Source: Porphyromonadaceae bacterium UBA7042 (GTDB lineage: Bacteria; Bacteroidota; Bacteroidia; Bacteroidales; Muribaculaceae). From it: a stretch of 7,335 bases of DNA. Both the position numbers and the translations under genes were made by a program. The stretch covers positions 1 through 7,335 of the forward strand of contig DLAR01000041.1 in NCBI GenBank assembly GCA_002494015.1. Direction: 5' to 3'. Shown piece after piece: positions 1 to 5,746 of this stretch. The notes below the pieces were generated by a model, which made no database searches, was not told the origin of the DNA, and worked only from the letters and a program-made list of their open reading frames with translations. Numbering within the stretch: position 1 is the stretch's first letter; every line of letters starts with the position of its first letter.

Positions 1-69
1 ATTCATGACGAAATCCGACGCGTGAAAACGGGCTTTGGATTTAACATTTGTTATGAAACGCCCTCTTAG
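1..69 (+). CDS. C-terminal end of an upstream gene, possibly a winged-helix response regulator
   Basis: The first 69 bases read open in frame 1 and end with TAG at 67-69, giving 22 residues ending IRRVKTGFGFNICYETPS. The gene starts outside the window. The pattern I-R-x-V-x-x-G-F-G-F resembles the final beta-hairpin of OmpR/PhoB-type DNA-binding domains, whose ends commonly read like IxTVxGxGYxF. That is the only basis for the functional guess, and 22 residues are too few to be sure. The next gene starts 269 bases later with its own promoter, so this gene is probably not co-transcribed with glmS by design, although no clear terminator is visible after its stop. It could be the tail of an unrelated protein. 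Confidence 0.5.
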   Translation: MHDEIRRVKTGFGFNICYETPS

Positions 70-214
70 CCGACATATAAGCCGACCTTTACAATAGTAA
101 ACAAATTTCTATCACCTGAGTTCTATCTCACCGGCATCACCTTTAACCACACATAAAAATCTGACAAATCAGACCAATTATCCACCCTTTTTCCTTAAAA
201 ATCCACAAACATTA

Positions 215-244
215 TTGAAATATCGTTTTTTATTGCTACCTTTG
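215..244 (+). promoter_or_regulatory. Bacteroidetes-type promoter of glmS
   Basis: TTG at 215-217 is followed by 19 bases and then TACCTTTG at 237-244, an exact match to the Bacteroidetes -7 box TAnnTTTG with correct spacing to the -33 element. Transcription should begin a few bases downstream, near 250, leaving a leader of about 85-90 bases before glmS. The surrounding DNA is AT-rich, as expected for a promoter. The call rests on motif match alone. Confidence 0.75.
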
Positions 245-271
245 CAATCTATTGCACAGCGAAACAAAACT

Positions 272-316
272 ATGAATATCCCGCTTTCATTAATTGTGAG
301 CGGCATTTTTAACTAA
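272..316 (+). other. Possible 14-codon leader ORF with terminator-like hairpin
   Basis: Within the glmS leader, an ATG at 272 opens a 14-codon reading frame (MNIPLSLIVSGIFN) ending with TAA at 314-316, 22 bases before the glmS start. Overlapping it, CCGCT at 281-285 pairs with AGCGG at 299-303 around a 13-base loop, with CATTTTT immediately after (304-310), an arrangement like a weak intrinsic terminator. Together they could form an attenuator, but the stem is only 5-6 base pairs and an ORF this short arises easily by chance. No ligand or codon signal is evident. Confidence 0.2.
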
Positions 317-338
317 ACACCGTAAAGATTTTTCGTCC

Positions 339-2186
339 ATGTGTGGAATTGTTGGTTATTTAGGCTCACGCCAAGCCTATGACATCCTCATCCAAGGGTT
401 ACACCGCTTGGAATATCGCGGCTATGACAGTGCCGGAACAGCACTCGTCAATGCCGATGGTTCTCTTAATGTCTATAAGGCAAAAGGCAAAGTGAGCAAC
501 CTCGAACAATCAGCTGCCGGCAAAGACACCACAGGCACCCTCGGAATCGCCCACACCCGCTGGGCGACCCACGGAGAGCCAAACGATGTCAACGCCCATC
601 CCCAGATATCCCAGACTCATTCTATCGCCCTTGTCCACAACGGAACTATAGAAAATTACAATGTGCTGAAAAAGGCTCTCATCCAGCACGGTTACTCATT
701 TGAAAGCGAAACCGACACCGAAGTCCTTGTCCAGCTAATCGAATATATCAAGCTCACCGGCGGCTGCTCACTGCTCGACGCCATCATCGAGGCCCTTCAT
801 CAGGTAGAAGGAGCCTACGCTATCGCCGTGGTCGAGGAAAACAACCCCGACACGATGATTGTGGCACGCAAGGCTTCCCCGCTGGTAATCGGCGTTGGTG
901 ACGACGAGACATTCATCGCGTCTGACGCCACTCCCATCGTGGGCTTCACTGACCGTGTCGTTTACCTCCGTGACAACGAGATTGCCGTCATCAAGCGCAA
1001 CGAACCTCTCCAGATTCTCTCTCTCGAAAACAACAAACCATCCAAAATTGACATCCAGACACTGAAACTCTCAGTCGCACAACTTGAAAAGGGAGGATAT
1101 GACACCTTCATGCTCAAGGAAATCTTTGAGCAGCCCGCGACACTGCGCGACTGCATCCGCGGCCGCATCGTTGACGACTGCAACCGCATCGTGCTGTCAG
1201 GAGTCGAGATTCACCGCGACCGATTCCTCAATGCCCGCCGCATAGTCCTCGTAGCCTGCGGCACATCATGGCACGCCGCCCTTATAGGCAAACGCCTCAT
1301 TCAGGAAATGTGCCGCATTCCCGTCGAGGTGGAATACGCTTCAGAGTTCCGCTATGGAAACCCGGTTCTTGACAAAGAAGACATCGTGATTTCCATTTCA
1401 CAGTCGGGCGAGACAGCCGACACCCTCGCCGCCATCCAGCTCGCCCGCGAGAAAGGGGCGTTTGTCTACGGAATCTGCAACGTCGTGGGAGCATCCATCC
1501 CGCGCAACACCGATTCAGGCACATACATCCACGTCGGCCCCGAAATCGGGGTGGCCTCGACCAAGGCGTTCACCGGTCAGGTCACAGTGCTGACACTGCT
1601 GGCCCTCTCAATCGGGCAACTCCGCGGAACCGTAGTCCCCGAGACCGTCCACGAAATCGCGTCGGCACTAATGGAAATGCCCAAGACCATCGAAAAAGTG
1701 CTCAAACTCGACGGTGAGATTCAGAAACTGTCACGCACATTCACCTACGCTCACAACTTCCTGTATCTCGGCCGAGGCTACAACTATCCCACAGCGCTCG
1801 AAGGCGCCTTGAAACTAAAGGAAATATCCTATATCCACGCCGAAGGCTATCCCGCTGCCGAGATGAAACACGGCCCCATCGCCCTTATTGACCACGAAAT
1901 GCCGTCGGTGATAATCGCCCCGAGCGACTCGCTCTATGACAAAATAATCAACAACGTGCAGCAAGTCAAGTCACGCGGAGGCTCGGTTATCGCTATCGTC
2001 AGCAAGGGCAACCACGCTATGGCAGAAATGGCCGATTACACCCTCGAAATCCCTGATGTCCCCGAATGCCTGACCCCCATCGTGGCATCGATTCCCCTCC
2101 AGCTGCTGGCCTATTACATCGCCATCAACAAAGGCAAAAACGTAGACCAACCGCGCAACCTTGCCAAGTCAGTCACCGTAGAATAA
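339..2186 (+). CDS. glmS: Glutamine-fructose-6-phosphate aminotransferase (glucosamine-6-phosphate synthase)
   Basis: This cytoplasmic enzyme makes glucosamine-6-phosphate from fructose-6-phosphate and glutamine, the first committed step toward UDP-GlcNAc for peptidoglycan and lipid A. The protein is 615 residues, against 609 in E. coli. The N-terminal glutamine amidotransferase domain (about 2-230) begins MCGIVGYLG; Cys2 is the nucleophile once Met is removed, which fixes the start codon. HTRWATHG (72-79) and HNGTIEN (from 100, oxyanion hole) are also present. Two SIS sugar-isomerase domains follow: the first holds VACGTS (305-310) and SISQSGE (352-358), the second carries the KLKE motif (Lys492-Glu495) and EMKHGP. 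The C-terminus QPRNLAKSVTVE is the classic isomerase tail with the active-site Lys610. All expected catalytic residues are present, so the enzyme should be active. It has its own promoter upstream and a strong terminator downstream, so it is probably monocistronic. No Shine-Dalgarno sequence precedes it. Confidence 0.98.
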   Translation: MCGIVGYLGSRQAYDILIQGLHRLEYRGYDSAGTALVNADGSLNVYKAKGKVSNLEQSAAGKDTTGTLGIAHTRWATHGEPNDVNAHPQISQTHSIALVHNGTIENYNVLKKALIQHGYSFESETDTEVLVQLIEYIKLTGGCSLLDAIIEALHQVEGAYAIAVVEENNPDTMIVARKASPLVIGVGDDETFIASDATPIVGFTDRVVYLRDNEIAVIKRNEPLQILSLENNKPSKIDIQTLKLSVAQLEKGGYDTFMLKEIFEQPATLRDCIRGRIVDDCNRIVLSGVEIHRDRFLNARRIVLVACGTSWHAALIGKRLIQEMCRIPVEVEYASEFRYGNPVLDKEDIVISISQSGETADTLAAIQLAREKGAFVYGICNVVGASIPRNTDSGTYIHVGPEIGVASTKAFTGQVTVLTLLALSIGQLRGTVVPETVHEIASALMEMPKTIEKVLKLDGEIQKLSRTFTYAHNFLYLGRGYNYPTALEGALKLKEISYIHAEGYPAAEMKHGPIALIDHEMPSVIIAPSDSLYDKIINNVQQVKSRGGSVIAIVSKGNHAMAEMADYTLEIPDVPECLTPIVASIPLQLLAYYIAINKGKNVDQPRNLAKSVTVE

Positions 2187-2209
2187 CGATAACGCAATCC
2201 CAATGCCAC

Positions 2210-2264
2210 AAGGGCGCGTAGCCGGACAGCAATTAGTCCGATGCTACGCGCCCTTATTCCTTTT
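2210..2264 (+). terminator. Intrinsic terminator after glmS
   Basis: A perfect 13-base inverted repeat (AAGGGCGCGTAGC at 2210-2222, GCTACGCGCCCTT at 2243-2255) lies 24 bases after the glmS stop. An inner pair CGGAC (2223-2227) and GTCCG (2236-2240) extends the stem across a two-base AT bulge, leaving an 8-base loop. The T-rich stretch ATTCCTTTTAT follows. This is a strong rho-independent terminator that separates glmS from the glucan operon. Confidence 0.88.
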
Positions 2265-2360
2265 ATACCGCTTAGACCCCGTTCCTTTTCACGACTTTAG
2301 GCCCCACAGCGATGTTATACAACACACTGTTGACAGTTTTTTAAAATTTTAATAATATTA

Positions 2361-2392
2361 TTTGCATTTTACGGGAAAAATCCCTACATTCG
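2361..2392 (+). promoter_or_regulatory. Bacteroidetes-type promoter of the glucan operon
   Basis: TTTG at 2361-2364 is followed by 20 bases and then TACATTCG at 2385-2392, which matches TAnnTTTG at five of its six fixed positions. A very AT-rich stretch (about 2337-2361) lies just upstream and could act like an UP element. Transcription would start near 2399, giving a leader of about 75 bases before the debranching-like gene. It is the best candidate in the spacer and lies downstream of the glmS terminator. Confidence 0.65.
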
Positions 2393-2413
2393 TGCTGAAA
2401 TCTAAGACCCTAG

Positions 2414-2450
2414 GTAGTATTATACCGAAAAACTACTGACATTAATACTA
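2414..2450 (+). repeat. Alternative inverted repeats in the operon leader
   Basis: In the presumed 5' untranslated region, GTAGT (2414-2418) can pair with ACTAC (2432-2436), or the overlapping TAGTATT (2415-2421) can pair with AATACTA (2444-2450). The two pairings share their left arm and so exclude each other. The stems are AT-rich and short, so this may be chance in an AT-rich spacer. No known riboswitch is recognised. Confidence 0.25.
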
Positions 2451-2474
2451 AAATATAACATAAATACATCATCG

Positions 2475-4421
2475 ATGAGCTATCTAAAGTTTGATAAAAA
2501 CCTGATGATTAATCTTGAGCAATCCCTTCCCAAAGAGATGCTGCGCACTAATCAGTCAGGTGCCTATCACTGCACGACGGTTGTTGACTGCAACACGCGC
2601 AAACAGCACGGCCTGCTCGTGGTTCCGGTTCCGGAACTGGGAAATTCATGGCATGTGATGCTGTCATCGCTCGACGAGACCGTCTACCAGCACGGCGCGC
2701 CGTTCAACCTCGCCCTTCACCGTTACAACGGCGGAGTCTACAGCCCCAACGGCCACAAATACATCCGCGAGTTTGATTGCGAGAGCGTTCCGCGCACCAC
2801 CTACCGCGTGGGAGGTGTAATCCTCACCAAGGAGAAAATTTTCATCTCCAACGAAAACCGCATCCTCATCCGCTACACCCTGCTTGAGGCCCACTCGCCC
2901 ACGACTCTGCGATTCAGACCCGTTCTCGCATTCCGCGAAGCCAATGAGCTCTGTATTGCCAACGACGCGCTCAACCCTGAATGCCCCGAGGTGCCCAACG
3001 GTGTCTCGGCTTGTCTTTACAAGGGATACCCCACCCTCTACATGCAGTTCAACCACAAACCGACATGGACCTACGACCCACACTGGTACAATGGATTTGA
3101 ATACATCAAGGACATGGAGCGCGGCGTGCCCTACACTGAAGACCTTTGGGTTCCGGGATATTTCGACATACCCATCAAGAAAGGCGAGTCTATAATCTTT
3201 TCGGCCGGTCTTTCAGAAATATCCCCCCGCTCGCTCAGCAAAATGTATGAAAAAGAAGTTGCCGGGCGCACTTGCCGCACATCTTTCTTCAACTGCCTCA
3301 AAAACGCCGTAAAGCAATGCTATCTCAACGAAGGTGACAACATGTACCTCCTTTCGGGTTATCCGTGGGGCAAGATTCTTGCCCGCAACACCTTCATGGC
3401 ACTCCCGGGAGCCACAATCGCCATCAACCACCGCGAAGACTATGAAAAGATTGCCGATACCGCGCTGAACGCATTGAAACTTTTCATGGAAACAGGCGAG
3501 CGAGACGAGCGACTTCTCGGAATAGACCTCCCCGACATACCCCTGTGGGCGATATGGGCAATACAGCAATATGCCAAGACCTATGGCCGCGACGAAGCCC
3601 GCCGCCGCTACTTCCCCGTAGTGAAGGAAATCATTTCCTATATCCTTGCCGGAAAACATCCCAACCTCGGGATTGACGAAAACGGAATGGTCACCACCAA
3701 CGGCTCTGACAAACCGATGTCGTGGATGAACGCCTCGCTCGGCGGCCGTCCCATCGTTCCCCGCACAGGCTATCTTGTCGAGTTCAACGCATTGTGGTAC
3801 AACGCGCTTGTCTTCGGGTCGCGCCTTGCCGAAGGCGACGAGGCCCTTGCCGCCGATGCCGAAGCATGGACAGCCGTAGCCGAGAAAATAAAACCGGCGT
3901 TCACCGACAAGTTCCTCAATGACTACGGCTACCTCTACGACTATGTCGCCGGCACCTATGCCGACCCGTCGGTACGCCCCAACATGGCCGTCGCCATCGG
4001 CCTCGACTATACCCCGCTCGACCGCCGTCAGCGCAAGGGTGTGCTCGACGTTGTGACACGAGAGCTGCTCACCCCAAAAGGACTCCGCACTCTTTCGCCC
4101 AAAAGCTACGGCTACCGCCCGTTCTACGTCGGGTCGCCCGAAGACCGCGAGATGGCACTACACAACGGGCCGGCCCGTCCTTGGCTGATGGGATTCTACG
4201 CCGATGCCTACCTCAAGGTATTCGGCCTCAGCGGCGTAAGCTACATCGACCGCATGCTCATCGGGTTTGAAGACGAAATGTCACAGGGATGCATCGGCTC
4301 GCTGTCACAGCTTTATGACGGCAATCCGCCCTTCAGCGGACGCGGCGCGATAAGCCATGTGACCAACGTCGCCGAGGTTCTCCGCACCCTGACCACTCTG
4401 AAAAAAATAAACATGGAATAA
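2475..4421 (+). CDS. Glycogen debranching enzyme-like protein (GH133-type) with altered catalytic motifs
   Basis: The 648-residue protein has the layout of bacterial/archaeal amylo-alpha-1,6-glucosidases, which remove alpha-1,6-linked glucose at glycogen branch points in the cytoplasm. The N-terminal GDE_N domain (about 20-240) contains the typical CNTRKQHGLLV and LSSLDETV segments. The C-terminal (alpha/alpha)6 domain (about 270-645) contains GYPWGKILARNTFMALPG, VEFNALWYNAL (Glu436), SVRPN, ELLTPKGLRTLSP and a final DGNPPFSGRG / NVAEVLR block. Length and order are normal and the frame is intact. Several normally invariant positions differ from the family consensus as I recall it: the R-D-T-F motif reads RNTF (Asn305), the S-E-x-x-D-G motif reads SQLYDG (Gln612), and H-Q-G-T-x-W-P reads HNGPARP (563-569). 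The Asp and Glu are believed to be catalytic in this family, so hydrolytic activity is doubtful. No signal peptide is seen. It is the first gene of the operon, 21 bases before the glycosyltransferase. Family assignment is sure; activity is not. Confidence 0.92.
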   Translation: MSYLKFDKNLMINLEQSLPKEMLRTNQSGAYHCTTVVDCNTRKQHGLLVVPVPELGNSWHVMLSSLDETVYQHGAPFNLALHRYNGGVYSPNGHKYIREFDCESVPRTTYRVGGVILTKEKIFISNENRILIRYTLLEAHSPTTLRFRPVLAFREANELCIANDALNPECPEVPNGVSACLYKGYPTLYMQFNHKPTWTYDPHWYNGFEYIKDMERGVPYTEDLWVPGYFDIPIKKGESIIFSAGLSEISPRSLSKMYEKEVAGRTCRTSFFNCLKNAVKQCYLNEGDNMYLLSGYPWGKILARNTFMALPGATIAINHREDYEKIADTALNALKLFMETGERDERLLGIDLPDIPLWAIWAIQQYAKTYGRDEARRRYFPVVKEIISYILAGKHPNLGIDENGMVTTNGSDKPMSWMNASLGGRPIVPRTGYLVEFNALWYNALVFGSRLAEGDEALAADAEAWTAVAEKIKPAFTDKFLNDYGYLYDYVAGTYADPSVRPNMAVAIGLDYTPLDRRQRKGVLDVVTRELLTPKGLRTLSPKSYGYRPFYVGSPEDREMALHNGPARPWLMGFYADAYLKVFGLSGVSYIDRMLIGFEDEMSQGCIGSLSQLYDGNPPFSGRGAISHVTNVAEVLRTLTTLKKINME

Positions 4422-4442
4422 TAATCTCACAACCCCATAGCA

Positions 4443-5702
4443 ATGAAAGCATTAATGTTCGGGTGGGAATTCCCCCCTCACATCCTCGGCGGTCTCGGAA
4501 CTGCCAGCTACGGTCTCACCAAGGGTATGTGGGAATGTGGCGACATGGATATAACCTTCGTTATCCCAAAGCCCTTCGGTGACGAAGAAAAACACTTCGC
4601 CAACATCATCGGCATGTCACAGGTTCCCATCGCTTGGCGCGACGTCAACCGCGACTATGTAGAACAGCGCATCGGCAAACTGATGAACCCCGACCTGTAT
4701 TACCGCCTGCGCGACCACATCTATGCCGACTTCAACTACATGCGCACCAACGACCTCGGTTGTCTTGAGTTTTCAGGCCGATACCCCGACAACCTCGTGG
4801 AAGAAATCAACAATTACTCAATCTGCGCCGGAGTCATCGCCCGCACGATAGATTTTGACATAATCCACTCCCACGACTGGCTCACATATCCCGCAGGCAT
4901 CCACGCCAAACAGGTTACAGGCAAACCACTCGTCATCCACGTTCACGCCACCGAGTTTGACCGCTCCCGAGGAAAGCCCAACCCCACAGTGTTCGGCATC
5001 GAGAAAGACGGCATGAACAATGCCGACCACATCATAACCGTGTCCAACCTCACCCGCGACACCGTAATCAACAACTACGGCATCGACCCCGCCAAGGTGA
5101 CCACCGTCCACAACGCCGTTACCCCCCTCACAACCGAGCAGCTCAGCGTGACGACGACAAAACCCAAAGAGAAAGTTGTCACATTCCTCGGCCGCATAAC
5201 GATGCAGAAAGGCCCCGAATACTTCGTAGAGGCCGCCGCAAAGGTGCTGAAAAACAACCACAACGTGCGCTTTGTAATGGCAGGCAGCGGCGACATGATG
5301 GACAAGATGATTCTCCTCGCCGCCGAGCGCGGTATCGCCGACCGGTTCCATTTCCCCGGCTTCCAGAAAGGCAACCAAGTGTACCAGATGCTGAAAGCAA
5401 GCGATGTCTACGTCATGCCCTCAGTATCGGAACCGTTTGGAATATCCCCCCTCGAAGCGATGCAGATGGGAGTACCCTCGATTATCTCCAAGCAGAGCGG
5501 GTGTGCCGAAATCCTGACCAACGTCATCAAAACCGATTACTGGGACATCGACGCCATGGCCGACGCCATAAACGCCATCGTGACCTACCCCGCCATGTAT
5601 GAACAACTGCGCGAGGACGGCCTTGCCGAAGTCAACCAGATCACATGGGACAAAGCCGGACAGAAAGTCATCAACATCTACAACCAAGTCATCAACAAAT
5701 AA
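4443..5702 (+). CDS. GT4-family glycosyltransferase, probable glycogen synthase
   Basis: This 419-residue retaining GT-B glycosyltransferase probably transfers glucose from a nucleotide sugar to the end of an alpha-1,4-glucan. The N-terminal Rossmann domain starts MKALMFGWEFPPHILGGLGT, with the glycine loop G16-G19 resembling the GGLG of starch and glycogen synthases, and has HSHDWLTYPAG at 142-152 and VIHVHATEFDR after it. The C-terminal domain has FLGRITMQKG (248-257, with the Arg251/Lys256 pair that contacts donor phosphates) and the EX7E motif EPFGISPLE (Glu330 and Glu338). All key residues look intact. It lies between the debranching-like and GH57 genes, which supports a glucan role. The donor (UDP- or ADP-glucose) cannot be told from the sequence, and no ADP-glucose pyrophosphorylase or branching enzyme is in the window. 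An alternative is a glycosyltransferase acting on another polysaccharide. No Shine-Dalgarno sequence is seen; the start ATG gives the typical N-terminus. Confidence 0.93.
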   Translation: MKALMFGWEFPPHILGGLGTASYGLTKGMWECGDMDITFVIPKPFGDEEKHFANIIGMSQVPIAWRDVNRDYVEQRIGKLMNPDLYYRLRDHIYADFNYMRTNDLGCLEFSGRYPDNLVEEINNYSICAGVIARTIDFDIIHSHDWLTYPAGIHAKQVTGKPLVIHVHATEFDRSRGKPNPTVFGIEKDGMNNADHIITVSNLTRDTVINNYGIDPAKVTTVHNAVTPLTTEQLSVTTTKPKEKVVTFLGRITMQKGPEYFVEAAAKVLKNNHNVRFVMAGSGDMMDKMILLAAERGIADRFHFPGFQKGNQVYQMLKASDVYVMPSVSEPFGISPLEAMQMGVPSIISKQSGCAEILTNVIKTDYWDIDAMADAINAIVTYPAMYEQLREDGLAEVNQITWDKAGQKVINIYNQVINK

Positions 5703-5746
5703 TAATGGCCATCGTGCCACAACAACCAAAAACAGAAAAAAGCATC

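Noticed and set aside
68..86. Direct repeat AGCCGAC at 68-74 and 80-86
   Set aside because: Two 7-base copies only, the first overlapping the stop codon of the upstream gene. This is too short to claim as a binding site or attachment site without other evidence.
160..173. Small palindrome TCTGA-CAAA-TCAGA in the upstream spacer
   Set aside because: A 5-base-pair stem in AT-rich DNA is expected by chance. Read on the minus strand it is followed by T's, but no minus-strand gene ends here.
245..338. glmS ribozyme-riboswitch in the leader
   Set aside because: That element is known from Firmicutes, is much longer with a conserved double-pseudoknot core, and nothing in this short leader resembles it.
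4818..5378. 186-codon open frame on the minus strand opposite the glycosyltransferase gene
   Set aside because: It mirrors a well-supported GT4 coding frame, is Val/Gly/His-rich in the way antisense frames are, and has no promoter or start context.
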